Below are positions 36,956-46,777 of a stretch of DNA of 64,000 nt, one piece after another (the stretch's first letter is position 1; each line of letters opens with the position of its first letter). Source of the stretch: a bacterium (GTDB lineage Bacteria > Verrucomicrobiota > Verrucomicrobiia > Verrucomicrobiales > Akkermansiaceae); assembly GCA_018222765.1 (NCBI GenBank), contig JAAEZT010000008.1, positions 102,188 to 166,187 of the forward strand. Direction: 5' to 3'. Made by a program: the position numbers and the translations under genes. Below the pieces are notes generated by a model, which was given only the letters and a program-made list of their open reading frames with translations, did no database searches and was not told where the DNA came from.

Positions 36956-38272
36956 CTACTGATCAGCTTTAACAAATCGAAAAAAGCTTTTCGCGCTTAC
37001 CGGTAAGTCCGCTATATTCACGACATACGGATTATCCTCATCTGGATCAAGTGAATCATCCACCTCATAGGTCCAATCAACCAAGTCAGTGGAAAACTGA
37101 AGAAGGTGAGGCGACCCCCCGGCCCCGGTCCAATCTAGTTGAATCTGCGTCCCATTGGGGAGAAGTGTCAGTTTTTGAACTTCTAGTGGCAATTGATTTA
37201 GAGTCGGGTCACAATCAAACTGAAACTCGGAAAATTGTAGTGAGTTCTGTGAGGTATCTTTAATCGAGCGGCAAATCCATTTGTAGGAAGTAAACGCATC
37301 ATTATTGTCGAAAATCACCTGACTTCCGGCGATTTCACGATCAGCAGGAAGGGCTAAGGTTCCGGTAGCAATTAAAGTCCAATCCTCTCTCCCCAAGCCG
37401 GATTGGTGCGCCACTGTAATCACCGCGTCATTGGTTCCGAAAAGCTCCCAGTTCACCGGGTCCCGCCCCTCAGCATCATTCGCAGTGGATAAAGTGAACG
37501 CTCTCACTACTGATGACCCCGCCGAGGGAGTCACAATGAATCCGGTGTTCTCTTTTCCAAAGTTCAGATACTTCGTCGCAGTCGAGCCATCGAGCAGGTT
37601 CTCTACTCCCTCAGATTCAGGCGACGAACTTTCCGAGTTTTCAAAGTCCGCTTCCTGTTGCTGAATCGCCAGAATTGGAGAGCCGGGAACCAAAAAGGAA
37701 CTCCCAGAAGCATCGAGGGATTGATAGAAATTCACATCAGCAATCTGCATCGAATTTCCCACCCCTTTGGTGTTCCCAAAAATCACCTTATAAGAGGTAT
37801 AAGCGACCGTAATATTCAGCGAAATAACCTCACTTACGGTAAACCGGGTATCTGAAAGAGCTAAGTTTTCGGAAGCCAAAAGCGTCCAAGATTCAGCCTG
37901 TCCCAAACTATTATCCACACTGAGAATGGGCTCATTTGTTCCGTATATTTCAATAGATGTTGGATCTCTCTCGAACGAGTCATTAGCCGTTGTAAGATTC
38001 AGACTCCCCAACGTCGCGGCTCCCCCGGTTGGTGTCACAATGAATCCCGACCTCAATCTTCCAAAGTTGAGATATTTGGTATTTGAATTTCCATCCAGGA
38101 CATTCTCCGGTCCTTCCGAGGCTGGGTAGCTACTGTTCGAACCTATAACCTCCCCGACAGGGATGATGGGATCTCCAGCCACCAGCAAAGGCTCGGCGGC
38201 TCCGATTGGATTAATAAAAGAGCATGCCACGAATTTTACGGCCACTAAATGAACAGACGGTCTTCTTAACAT
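36956..38272 (-). CDS. Secreted protein with two discoidin-like repeats and C-terminal DLVDW module
   Basis: A 438-residue paralogue of the PEP-CTERM protein at 31522. It has a signal peptide (about residues 1-26, ending NPIGAAEP) and two discoidin-like repeats marked by SEGPENVLDGNSNTKYLNFG and SEGVENLLDGSTATKYLNFG, each with RDP and a YGTN/FGTND motif. Instead of a PEP-CTERM tail it ends in a module (LLQFSTDLVDW, then FFRFVKAD) like those ending the giant CotH proteins. It is the first gene of a minus-strand set with the CotH protein 20 bp downstream. A role in glycan binding is inferred. Confidence 0.78.
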   Translation of the reverse strand: MLRRPSVHLVAVKFVACSFINPIGAAEPLLVAGDPIIPVGEVIGSNSSYPASEGPENVLDGNSNTKYLNFGRLRSGFIVTPTGGAATLGSLNLTTANDSFERDPTSIEIYGTNEPILSVDNSLGQAESWTLLASENLALSDTRFTVSEVISLNITVAYTSYKVIFGNTKGVGNSMQIADVNFYQSLDASGSSFLVPGSPILAIQQQEADFENSESSSPESEGVENLLDGSTATKYLNFGKENTGFIVTPSAGSSVVRAFTLSTANDAEGRDPVNWELFGTNDAVITVAHQSGLGREDWTLIATGTLALPADREIAGSQVIFDNNDAFTSYKWICRSIKDTSQNSLQFSEFQFDCDPTLNQLPLEVQKLTLLPNGTQIQLDWTGAGGSPHLLQFSTDLVDWTYEVDDSLDPDEDNPYVVNIADLPVSAKSFFRFVKADQ

Positions 38273-38556
38273 AATAAAACGAACGGTTTAGTGTAAATTT
38301 TTAAGCCAAAATATCCTTCTCGAAAGGACAAATTTCATGAAGTTGTTCTACTAAAGCCTAAAAACTAACTGCTCATAAGCACCTTACAATAGAATCCTAG
38401 TGAATCAACTGCGCGCGCCAAACAACTCTCCGCTCATTTTGTTCAGAGAGCTCCCGCCTGCTGCGAAAGGTACAACACGCTACTGAGCAATAGGCTAGAG
38501 ACTTTCATCGGGAGGCTCGACCAATTCAAAAGACCTCCTATGCTCCCCAAGGGTCC

Positions 38557-39162
38557 ATGAGAATTCACTCAACAAGTTTTTCAAAATCCGCGGTTAGCCT
38601 CGAAACCGCCCCGCGCTCTACGCTCCCTGAGTTCGCTTTCATCGGTCGATCCAATGTCGGAAAGTCCTCGCTGATTAACATGCTCACTAACAAATCCGGT
38701 CTCGCCCGGGTTTCCAAAACGCCCGGCCGCACCCGAGAGATCAACTTCTTTAAAATCAACGAGGCCTGGGGGCTCGTCGATCTTCCTGGCTACGGCTATG
38801 CCAAGGTGTCCAGGGAGCTGCGGGATCAGTTCAACGAATTCGTTTCGGAATACCTCCTCGAACGCGAAAACCTATGTGGCACTTTCGTCCTCATCGACTC
38901 CCGCCACACTCCGCAAAAAATCGACCTGCAATTCGTCGGTTGGCTCATTGAAAACCAAATCCCCTTCGCCCTGATCTTTACCAAGGCCGACAAGATCAAA
39001 CCCCGTGCCGTTGAAAAACACATCAAGCTCTTTAAGGAAGCCCTCGCCGAATTCAGCGACGGTGAACCTCCCGTCTTCACGACCTCCGACAAAACCCGCG
39101 AGGGCCGAAAAGAAGTCCTCGGCTTCATCGAAACCGCCATGGAGCAATCCCAAAAATTCTAA
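38557..39162 (+). CDS. engB: Ribosome-biogenesis GTPase EngB (YsxC/YihA)
   Basis: A 201-residue TRAFAC GTPase of normal length for the family. G1 is [10 protein letters not shown]2 lies in TPGRT, G3 is DLPG and G4 is TKAD. It acts in assembly of the large ribosomal subunit in the cytoplasm. It is the only clear housekeeping gene in this part of the window, and it is followed 13 bp later by a sulfatase gene, which may be read from the same transcript. Confidence 0.95.
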   Translation: MRIHSTSFSKSAVSLETAPRSTLPEFAFIGRSNVGKSSLINMLTNKSGLARVSKTPGRTREINFFKINEAWGLVDLPGYGYAKVSRELRDQFNEFVSEYLLERENLCGTFVLIDSRHTPQKIDLQFVGWLIENQIPFALIFTKADKIKPRAVEKHIKLFKEALAEFSDGEPPVFTTSDKTREGRKEVLGFIETAMEQSQKF

Positions 39163-39175
39163 CCAGTCGAACATC

Positions 39176-40555
39176 ATGATTAAACTCCTCACCTCCCTCT
39201 TCCTCATCGGCGCCGCTCCTGCCAAGACGCCCAATGTCCTTCTCATTTGCATCGACGATCTCCGTCCCGAACTCAACTGCTACGGCGTCGACTACATCAA
39301 GTCACCACACATCGATACCCTCGCCGCGAAAGGACGCATCTTTTCCCGCCACTATGTCCAAGCCCCAACCTGTGGAGCTTCTCGCTATACTCTCCTCACC
39401 GGCCAATATGGCCCCGGCGGAAATGGCGCCCTTTTCGCACGTGCCAAAAACATCAAGCACCCTTCGCTTCCGGCCCACTTCCGCAGGAACGGTTACACCA
39501 CCGTCTCCGTCGGAAAAGTTTCCCACCATCCCGGCGGACGCGGCGGATCGGATTGGGACGACAACACCAAAATCGAAATGCCCGAATCCTGGGACCGCCA
39601 TCTCCTCCCCGCCGGCAAGTGGCAACACCCACGCGGCTGGATGCACGGACTCGCCAATGGCGAGATCCGCAAGAACGCCAAAGACATGGATCTCTTTCAG
39701 GCCCTCGAGGGAGGCGACGAAATTTATCCCGACGGTATCGCCGTTGACGAAACCCTGAAGCAACTCGACCTCGTTGCCGCTGACAAAAAACCCTTCTTCC
39801 TCGCCACCGGAATCCTTCGTCCTCATCTCCCTTTTGGTGCTCCCGCGAAATACCTCAAACCCTACAAAAGCGCCAAGCTTCCCAAAACTCCCCACCCCGA
39901 AAAACCGGAAGGCAAGACCACCTGGCACGGATCCGGTGAGTTCATGAAGTACAACCGCTGGGGCAAAAACCCCAACACAGATGCCGCCTTCGCGCTCGAG
40001 GTTCGCAAACACTATGCCGCTTGCGTCACCTACGCCGACGCCCAGGTCGGACGCATCATCAAAAAACTCACCGAACTCGATCTCGCAGAGAACACCATCA
40101 TCGTCGTTTGGGGGGACCACGGCTGGCACCTCGGTGAACACGCCATCTGGGGCAAGCATGCCCTCTTCGAAGAATCCCTTCGCTCTCCCCTGATTATCGT
40201 CGCACCCGAAGTCGAGAAAGCCGGCGACATTAGCCCTTCCATCGTCGAAACCATCGACCTCTTCCCCACCCTGTGTGAGCTTTCCGGCCTCGAAAAACCC
40301 GACTACCTCCACGGAGTCTCCCTCCTCCCCCAACTCAAGGATCCCTTCGCCGAATCCAAAGGCTACGCCATTTCCTATCACGGCAAAGGAAGAACCATCC
40401 GCACCAAAACCCATCGCCTAATTGCCCACACCAAAGGCCACCTCGAACTCTACGACCATCTTTCTGCCGAAGGTGAAACCAAGAACGTCGCCGCAATTGA
40501 CAAGGAAACCGCTCAGGCCCTCCTCGCAAAACTTCGTTCCAAGAACACGAAGTAA
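39176..40555 (+). CDS. Secreted sulfatase, iduronate-2-sulfatase-like
   Basis: A 459-residue enzyme with a short signal peptide ([16 protein letters not shown]). Cys 66 in CGASR is a C-x-A-x-R formylglycine site. [15 protein letters not shown] and the segments [11 protein letters not shown] and [10 protein letters not shown] are typical of the iduronate-2-sulfatase branch and contain the metal and sulfate contacts. Substrate specificity is an inference from that resemblance. The start is the signal-peptide ATG; the open frame extends 57 codons upstream over engB as an artefact. Confidence 0.9.
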   Translation: MIKLLTSLFLIGAAPAKTPNVLLICIDDLRPELNCYGVDYIKSPHIDTLAAKGRIFSRHYVQAPTCGASRYTLLTGQYGPGGNGALFARAKNIKHPSLPAHFRRNGYTTVSVGKVSHHPGGRGGSDWDDNTKIEMPESWDRHLLPAGKWQHPRGWMHGLANGEIRKNAKDMDLFQALEGGDEIYPDGIAVDETLKQLDLVAADKKPFFLATGILRPHLPFGAPAKYLKPYKSAKLPKTPHPEKPEGKTTWHGSGEFMKYNRWGKNPNTDAAFALEVRKHYAACVTYADAQVGRIIKKLTELDLAENTIIVVWGDHGWHLGEHAIWGKHALFEESLRSPLIIVAPEVEKAGDISPSIVETIDLFPTLCELSGLEKPDYLHGVSLLPQLKDPFAESKGYAISYHGKGRTIRTKTHRLIAHTKGHLELYDHLSAEGETKNVAAIDKETAQALLAKLRSKNTK

Positions 40556-40607
40556 TGAAGAAATTGAGCCTTGAGCATGTTAGAAAAGGATTCCTAGTAT
40601 CTCGGGA

Positions 40608-41411
40608 GTGAGACTTCTTTCTTTCCTCCTTCCGGCAATCTGCCTTCTGCCTTTGCTTTCATCCGGGACGATCATCGTGGCCCACCGGGGAGCTTCAGCC
40701 GATGCCCCGGAAAACACCATGGCCGCCTTCAACGAGGCCTGGCGGCAGGGTGCCGATGCCATCGAAGGCGATTTTCGACTGACCAAAGATGGGCAGATTA
40801 TCGCAATGCACGATGGTGACACCGGGCGCACAACCGGGCAGAAACTCGTGGTATCAAAAACCGATTGGTCCACGCTCAAGAAACTCGATGCCGGGTCATG
40901 GAAGGGAGCGAAGTGGAAAGGTGAAAAGATCCCACTCCTCTCCGAGATCCTCGCCAGCATGCCCCAGGGAAAAGGGATTTTCATCGAAATCAAATGCGGT
41001 CCGGAGATTGTTCAAAAGCTATCCGAAGTAATTACTCAATCAAAGATTCCCCGGAAACTCATCACCATCATTTCTTTTAACAAAGAGGTCGTTCGGGCCG
41101 TCAAGAAGCACGACCCGAAGCTCACCGCGAATTGGCTCTTAGATCTCAAACCAAAGAAAGGCGAGGACATTTCATCAAAGCTCGCCAAGGCCATTCAGAC
41201 CTTGAAGGACATCAAAGCCGATGGCCTCGGAGCCAAAGCTGTCGATTCGCTCGCCGCCAAATTAGGGAGCACTCTGAAACAACACGGACTCGGCTTCCAT
41301 GTCTGGACCGTCGATGCCCCGGCCCAGGGACGACACTTTGTCAAAGCCGGGGTGCATTCTGTCACCACCAACAAGCCCGCCAAGATGCGGGAATTTCTGG
41401 AGGGGCAATAA
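40608..41411 (+). CDS. Secreted glycerophosphodiester phosphodiesterase
   Basis: A 267-residue protein with a signal peptide (MRLLSFLLPAICLLPLLSSG) starting at GTG. HRGASADAPENT carries the first catalytic His, EGDFRLTKDG the metal-binding acids and HDGD the second His of the GDPD TIM barrel. FHVWTVDAP near the C-terminus is the conserved final strand. It would release an alcohol and glycerol-3-phosphate from glycerophosphodiesters in the periplasm. Single gene between the sulfatase and the rhodanese. Confidence 0.88.
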   Translation: MRLLSFLLPAICLLPLLSSGTIIVAHRGASADAPENTMAAFNEAWRQGADAIEGDFRLTKDGQIIAMHDGDTGRTTGQKLVVSKTDWSTLKKLDAGSWKGAKWKGEKIPLLSEILASMPQGKGIFIEIKCGPEIVQKLSEVITQSKIPRKLITIISFNKEVVRAVKKHDPKLTANWLLDLKPKKGEDISSKLAKAIQTLKDIKADGLGAKAVDSLAAKLGSTLKQHGLGFHVWTVDAPAQGRHFVKAGVHSVTTNKPAKMREFLEGQ

Positions 41412-41486
41412 ATTCTCCGGTTAACGGGGAAAAATCGTGTCTTAAATTTTCGCTTCAATGATCCACTACGTTAACAAACCAAAGCG

Positions 41487-42002
41487 ATGCGCCCGGTGAC
41501 AGTTTCCCCGGACGGCGGTCGCCGTTCAATAACGTCACTCAAAGCATCAATTCCCCGACCCAGCGATTTCCAGCTGATCGACGCTCTTGCACTCGAGCAA
41601 CTCCTCGAGAGCTCTCATGAGGAGTGCCTACTCATTGAGGCACACTTCAGCTCCGCCGATCACCCTCTCGCGGGAATCGACCAGCGCTCTCCCCATCTTC
41701 CGGGCGCCGAGTATCAGGGCGACTGGAAAAACCTCGTTGATCAAAACTCGGACAAGATCGGTCCACTGCTGGATTCGGTTGCGCAACGATGGCGCGATCA
41801 AGGAATTCTCGATGCTGATGTCGCAAGCGGAAAGAGGTCCCTGATTTTCTACTGCGGCACCGGCTGGCGATCCAGCATCGCCTTCCTTGTCGCGCTCTCA
41901 CTCGGACTCCGCGCAAAGAACTACGACGACGGATTCTACGGCTGGTCTTGGGATGAAGAAAACGAGATCATCTATGGCGAAACGACTCCAGCCTCACGCT
42001 AA
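41487..42002 (+). CDS. Rhodanese-like sulfurtransferase domain protein
   Basis: A 171-residue cytoplasmic protein holding one rhodanese domain. The active-site loop is CGTGWR with Cys 123 and Arg 128, the six-residue loop of sulfur rather than phosphate chemistry. HLPGAEYQGDW and the closing YDDGFYGWSWD are typical of rhodaneses. The N-terminal half keeps only a weak trace of a second domain. Its 3' end overlaps the convergent DUF1501 gene by 9 bp. The acceptor is unknown. Confidence 0.82.
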   Translation: MRPVTVSPDGGRRSITSLKASIPRPSDFQLIDALALEQLLESSHEECLLIEAHFSSADHPLAGIDQRSPHLPGAEYQGDWKNLVDQNSDKIGPLLDSVAQRWRDQGILDADVASGKRSLIFYCGTGWRSSIAFLVALSLGLRAKNYDDGFYGWSWDEENEIIYGETTPASR

Positions 42003-43436
42003 AAGATCCTCGATCACCTCACCATGCACGTCGGTGAGGCGGAAGTCCCTGCCGCTATAGCGGTAGGTCAGCTCCTCATGATCGAAGCCCAGCAAATGAA
42101 GCATCGTGGCATGGAGGTCGTGCACGTGAACTTTATCCGTTGCGGCGGCGAAGCCGAAATCATCGGTCGAACCATGCACGTGCCCACCCTTCACCCCGCC
42201 GCCTGCCATCCAGGTGGTGAAGCCATAGTGATTATGGTCGCGGCCGTTAATTTTTCCGGCATTCGTTCCCTTTTTGGGCATCTCAACGACGGGCGTCCGG
42301 CCAAATTCCCCGCCCCAGAGAACCAGAGTTTCATCCAGCATACCGCGCATTTTTAAATCCGTAATGAGAGCCGCAATAGCCTGATCACATTGCCCGGCCA
42401 ACTTACGATGGTTTACTTCCAGGTCGTCATGGTTGTCCCACGGCTGACCCGCGCCATGCCAGACCTGCACGAAACGCACGCCGCGCTCGACCAGCCTCCG
42501 CGTGATCAACATCTGCCGACCCTGCAAGGTATCACCATACATCTCGCGGATGTATTTGGGCTCTTTTGAAACATCAAAGGCGTCGGTTGCTTCGAGTTGC
42601 ATGCGGTAGGCCAATTCGAAACTCTCCAGCCGCGCTTCCAGCTCCTGATCTCGACCGCGTTCCTCGGCATGCTTCTCGTTGAGCTGGCGAAGAAAATCCA
42701 ACTGCTCGCGCTGCTTGCTGCGCTCAAGATGCTTCGGCACAATATTCTCGATCAACTTCTTCGGATCCTTGTTCTTGGAGTCAACATAGTTCCCTTGATA
42801 AGCAGCCGGAAGAAATCCCGACTGCCAGTTTTGAGTCCGGGAAATTGGATAACCTCCCGGACACATTGAGACAAAGCCGGGCAAATTTTGGTTCTCTGTT
42901 CCGAGACCGTAAGTCACCCACGATCCCACACTCGGACGCGGTAAGCGCGAGTCTCCGCAATTCATTAAGAGCAACGAGGGTTCGTGATTGGGAACCTCGG
43001 CACGCATCGAGCGAATGACACACAACTCATCGGCACAGTTTTCACCAACTTTGGAAAAGATCTCGGAGACTTCGAGGCCACTTTCACCGTATTTCTTGAA
43101 GGAGAAGGGAGACTTCATTGCCATCCCGGTAGGACGCTCGGTCTTCAATTCCAGGGGAATTTTCTTCCCGTCATACTTCGTCAGCTCCGGCTTGGGATCG
43201 AAGGTGTCCACCTGCGATGGTCCCCCGTTCATGAAGAGGTGAATCACGGCCTTCGCCTTTCCTCGCTTCTGAGGCATTTTGGGAGAAAGCGGACTGGTCG
43301 CCCCTGACGCCACCGCACTGGGAAGTCCCCCCAACGCGAGCGCACCCATGCCCATCCCGTAGCGGGAAAGAAATTCGCGCCGGGTGCCAATATAGCCGCC
43401 GTGACCTTGTTCGTGATGCTTCATCTCAATCGACAA
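41994..43436 (-). CDS. DUF1501 protein with Tat signal
   Basis: A 480-residue protein of the DUF1501 family, related to the alkaline phosphatase/sulfatase fold. The N-terminus carries a twin-arginine signal (TRREFLSRYGMGMGALALGG), so it should be exported folded. FMNGGPSQVDTFDPKPEL and LWGGEFGRTP are family signatures, and GRDHNHYGFTTWMAGGGVKGG is the C-terminal metal-site region. Function is unknown in general; the family always pairs with DUF1549/DUF1553 proteins. Its start overlaps the end of that partner by 11 bp, so the two are translated together. Confidence 0.9.
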   Translation of the reverse strand: MSIEMKHHEQGHGGYIGTRREFLSRYGMGMGALALGGLPSAVASGATSPLSPKMPQKRGKAKAVIHLFMNGGPSQVDTFDPKPELTKYDGKKIPLELKTERPTGMAMKSPFSFKKYGESGLEVSEIFSKVGENCADELCVIRSMRAEVPNHEPSLLLMNCGDSRLPRPSVGSWVTYGLGTENQNLPGFVSMCPGGYPISRTQNWQSGFLPAAYQGNYVDSKNKDPKKLIENIVPKHLERSKQREQLDFLRQLNEKHAEERGRDQELEARLESFELAYRMQLEATDAFDVSKEPKYIREMYGDTLQGRQMLITRRLVERGVRFVQVWHGAGQPWDNHDDLEVNHRKLAGQCDQAIAALITDLKMRGMLDETLVLWGGEFGRTPVVEMPKKGTNAGKINGRDHNHYGFTTWMAGGGVKGGHVHGSTDDFGFAAATDKVHVHDLHATMLHLLGFDHEELTYRYSGRDFRLTDVHGEVIEDLLA

Positions 43437-45867
43437 AAAAGAATTCGTTGCTCAACAATAACACCTGAGCGAGTTGTGCCAATGGCCGAAGTCCCAGTCC
43501 GCCAAATTCATCCTTCGCATTGGCCACTTCGCCACGTGCATCCGATAACCGGGGAGCCCAGTTGAAGGAATCGTGGCTTTGCTCACCCCGACTATCGACG
43601 ACGAACCAAACGTGCTCGCCTGCTTTCACCTTCACTCCGGTGAGCCTTGTCGCCGACTCCTTACCCTGATCAACGAGCCATTCACCAAGCACGGTACCAT
43701 CCGAACGCATCACGCGTCCTCTCACTCCGTTGCCATTGGGGGTGGGAACTTTTAACACTCCCTCGATAGTAAGCTCCCCATCTTCAATTGCCTTCCAGCT
43801 CAAGACAGCTGACTTGTCGAGCTCGGGGTGCCCTCCGGCGGCATTCCACATCAGCCAACCCAATTTGGGGTCGGGCATCTCAGGCCCTCCGGCCCATCGT
43901 CCATCCTTATAGAGTGGCAGGCTTTTAAGCTCCAAAGAATCATTGGTGAGATATCCATAATCCCACGCACCGGCGGTGCGATGAGTCGCCGCACTTTTCA
44001 GCCAAGTCATCGTGGCGGATAGTTCTGCTTTGCTGGCCGGGCGATGTAATATCTGCTGGTAAACTTGTTGCACACTCTCCGGAGAAACGGTGAGGCCTTT
44101 CACCAGAGAGCGGGCTTTCACATGCAGCGAAGGGCTGTTCATGAGATACAGCGCTTGCATCGGCGTCGTTGTTTCCGAACGACGCATGAGTGCTTCCTCC
44201 GAACCTGGAAAATCAAAGGCCCGCATCACGGCCGGAAGATACCCCCGGCGCACCCGACCATAAACGGTGCGACGATCACTGAAAGGCGGCTGATCCAGCG
44301 TCACCGGCTTACCGCCCAAAGTGACATCAAGCCGGCCACTCACCTGCAAGGCGGAGTCGCGCCATGCTTCGAGGTCTTTGCGCACCCGATTCGATCTCGC
44401 AAAATATCTGTTCTCGGGGTCGCGCTCGATCAATTCCGCCGGGGCCTTGCTCTCGCGATTCCAGCTCTGCGAGCTCGTGATGTGGGTAATGAGCGCTTTG
44501 GTAGACCATTTGTTTTCCACGAGGAAATGAGCGAGATGATCCAACAACTCGAGCTGCTTGGGCTTCTCCGTTTCGACGCCAAAGTCACCCGGCGTATCGA
44601 CCAAGGGAGTCCCCATGACATGCATCCATACGCGATTGGCCCAGACCCGGGCCGTGAGCGGATTGCGATCATCGGTCAACCGCATCGCGAGCTCCAATCG
44701 CCCGCTGCCATTCTTAAAGACCTCTCCTTCTTTGCGGAAGATCTTGAGAAACTGGCGCGGCACCTTCTCTCCCCGCGCCCCGGGATTTCCCCTCGTGAAG
44801 ATGTAGGGATTATTCACCTTCCCTTCCCTCACGATCATCGCGCGGTCGGGTGAATAGAGCGATTTCGCTTCCAGCTCCGTGACTTTACTCGAGAGCTTTC
44901 GGAACCTATCCCGCTGCGTTTGATTCAGTTTGTGGGGGGTTTTTCGCATCGAGAAATCGAAGAGATCCTTCGGCGTTTCATACTCGGGAATGGCGGACTT
45001 GATGAACTTGTGCACCTCCATCGCCAGCTTACGATGCTCCTCCTTGAACTTGCGATAACCCGGCGAGTCTTCAGGCTCGGAGAGTTTGGGCAGATTCTTG
45101 GGCATGCTCGCACTCGCAAAGACACCGTAGAGGCTGTAAAAATCCGCAGTAGGAATCGGATCGCTCTTGTGATCGTGGCAACGCGCGCAGGTCACGGTCA
45201 GCCCCATCACCCCGCGCGTGGTGACATCAATCTGATCAGCGACCAAGAGATGACGCTGCCCGCCTTGATAAGCCCGACCCACCGTCAGAAAACCCAAAGC
45301 AGCCTGATCCTCGAGAGGAGCCTTCATCAAATCCGCAGCCACCTGCAGATGCACAAAGCGATCATAGGGCAGGTCTTTATTAAAGGCTCCGATGACCCAA
45401 TCACGATAGGTGTAGGCGTAAGGGTAATCTTCATTATTCGTCACGGCCGCACCCTTGGTGTCGGCATAGCGCGCGACATCGAGCCAGTGCCGCGACCAAC
45501 GTTCGCCGAAAGTCTTCCTCGCCAGCGCCGCTTCCGTCGCGGCCTTGGTCCACTCGACTCCGGTGCGCTTGTCCGCCATCCATTGCTTTCGCTCGGCTCT
45601 GTTGGGAAGGAGCCCCGTTGCGACATGCCAAAGACGACGCAAGCGCGTGGCGCGTGAAGCTTCACCCACCGCTTCAAAGCCTCCCTCTTTCTGCTTCTGC
45701 GCCAGCAATTCATCGATCGGGTGAAGCTTTCCCTCAAGGGTCGGTTTAACCGGATGCTGGAAGGCCCAGTGCGCTTCCGGCGTCCCTTCTTTTTTGGGCG
45801 CAGGGCTATCGGGAAACCCAAAAAGATTTCCGGTTCCAAAAAAAACAATGAAGCCCAAAAAGCGCAC
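43426..45867 (-). CDS. DUF1549/DUF1553 (PSD1-type) protein without cytochrome domain
   Basis: An 813-residue protein with DUF1549 (FGERWSRHWLDVARYADT) in the first third and DUF1553 (ELAMRLTDDRNPLTARVWANRVW; QALYLMNSPSLH) in the second half, then a beta-rich C-terminal part and LAQVLLLSNEFFFVD, the usual ending. Many relatives carry an N-terminal c-type cytochrome domain with CXXCH; none is seen here. The start is uncertain: GTG 45867 gives a signal-like N-terminus (RFLGFIVFFGTGNLFG) and avoids overlap with the divergent lipoprotein gene, while ATG 45939 or 46008 would lengthen it. It is the first gene of the pair with DUF1501. Function unknown; linked to polysaccharide use in this phylum by context only. 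Confidence 0.85.
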   Translation of the reverse strand: MRFLGFIVFFGTGNLFGFPDSPAPKKEGTPEAHWAFQHPVKPTLEGKLHPIDELLAQKQKEGGFEAVGEASRATRLRRLWHVATGLLPNRAERKQWMADKRTGVEWTKAATEAALARKTFGERWSRHWLDVARYADTKGAAVTNNEDYPYAYTYRDWVIGAFNKDLPYDRFVHLQVAADLMKAPLEDQAALGFLTVGRAYQGGQRHLLVADQIDVTTRGVMGLTVTCARCHDHKSDPIPTADFYSLYGVFASASMPKNLPKLSEPEDSPGYRKFKEEHRKLAMEVHKFIKSAIPEYETPKDLFDFSMRKTPHKLNQTQRDRFRKLSSKVTELEAKSLYSPDRAMIVREGKVNNPYIFTRGNPGARGEKVPRQFLKIFRKEGEVFKNGSGRLELAMRLTDDRNPLTARVWANRVWMHVMGTPLVDTPGDFGVETEKPKQLELLDHLAHFLVENKWSTKALITHITSSQSWNRESKAPAELIERDPENRYFARSNRVRKDLEAWRDSALQVSGRLDVTLGGKPVTLDQPPFSDRRTVYGRVRRGYLPAVMRAFDFPGSEEALMRRSETTTPMQALYLMNSPSLHVKARSLVKGLTVSPESVQQVYQQILHRPASKAELSATMTWLKSAATHRTAGAWDYGYLTNDSLELKSLPLYKDGRWAGGPEMPDPKLGWLMWNAAGGHPELDKSAVLSWKAIEDGELTIEGVLKVPTPNGNGVRGRVMRSDGTVLGEWLVDQGKESATRLTGVKVKAGEHVWFVVDSRGEQSHDSFNWAPRLSDARGEVANAKDEFGGLGLRPLAQLAQVLLLSNEFFFVD

Positions 45868-45937
45868 GTGATTGGATACGGAGGTGCGCTTTGTATCTTT
45901 CCATTTCCGTATGAGCTTATAGAACTCAAAAACACCC

Positions 45938-46777
45938 ATGATCACCCGCACTATTTTTCTTTTACTCGCCGTTGCTCTCCTAAGCAGCTGCGGATCAAAA
46001 TATGGCAAGGTTTCCTACCGAGAAGCGCCCAAGTTCATCAATGTCTCGGCCTACGACCCCAAGGAACGCCAGCGCAGCGGACGCAGCTACACCCCGCACA
46101 ATCAAACCGCGCTCAAAGTCAACGGATCGCGGGCTCTCATCGCACGCTGTGCCAAAGGATACGAACTGGACTCCAAATGCGCCGACTTCCTCCATGGAGC
46201 GGAACGCCAGGGGATGAAACTCGGAGCTTACTGCTTCATCCTCGCCCACATCAGCCCAACGGTGCAGGCTGACCGCTTCATCCAACGTCTCCGCGTGATC
46301 AAGTCGACCAAAGGCCTGCAAACCCGCGAAATCCTCCTTGTCTGCGATGCCGACACCAAAAGCTCCGCTGCTCAAATTGCGGAATTTATCCAGCGAATCG
46401 AAAAACTCACTGGCACCACCCCAATCGTCTACCTCGAAAATAGCGACCAACTTCGCACTGCGCTCTCCTCGGCCAGCTCCAAATACAAACGGATCATCCG
46501 CCGCGCGCCCTATTGGATCGCCCTCTATTCCACCAAACACTACGACAGTCCGCACGACCTCATGAAAGCCTACGGCATCTGGAATACCTGGGCCATCTGG
46601 CAGTTTGGCGGTGTCCTCTGGGAAAACGGCCGCTCCGAACCCAAGGTCTTCCGTAGCCTCGGTTGGCGCGCGCCCAAATACTTCGGCAACATGGACCGAC
46701 CCATGGAACGCAATGCCTTCAACGGCACCGCCGAAGAATTCGAAAACTTCTGGAGTCGCAATTCCTGGAAATGGTAG
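45938..46777 (+). CDS. GH25-like lipoprotein
   Basis: A 279-residue lipoprotein with lipobox LLSSCG (Cys 18). The rest resembles a GH25 lysozyme-type barrel: ALIARCAKGYELDSKCADFL and GMKLGAYCFILAH early, WIALYSTKHY and WNTWAIWQFGG late. At the usual D-x-E catalytic site it reads CDADTK, so the acid/base Glu seems to be Asp, and activity is in doubt. It may be a wall-binding or altered muramidase. Its ATG overlaps a divergent ATG of the DUF1553 frame, and its last 7 bp overlap the MATE gene start. Confidence 0.6.
   Translation: MITRTIFLLLAVALLSSCGSKYGKVSYREAPKFINVSAYDPKERQRSGRSYTPHNQTALKVNGSRALIARCAKGYELDSKCADFLHGAERQGMKLGAYCFILAHISPTVQADRFIQRLRVIKSTKGLQTREILLVCDADTKSSAAQIAEFIQRIEKLTGTTPIVYLENSDQLRTALSSASSKYKRIIRRAPYWIALYSTKHYDSPHDLMKAYGIWNTWAIWQFGGVLWENGRSEPKVFRSLGWRAPKYFGNMDRPMERNAFNGTAEEFENFWSRNSWKW

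Noticed and set aside
39302..40414. 370-codon open frame on the minus strand
   Set aside because: It is the antisense shadow of the iduronate-sulfatase-like gene, which has a full active site.
41413..41435. Hairpin after the phosphodiesterase gene as a terminator
   Set aside because: The stem is weak with a wobble pair and it is followed by A residues, not T.
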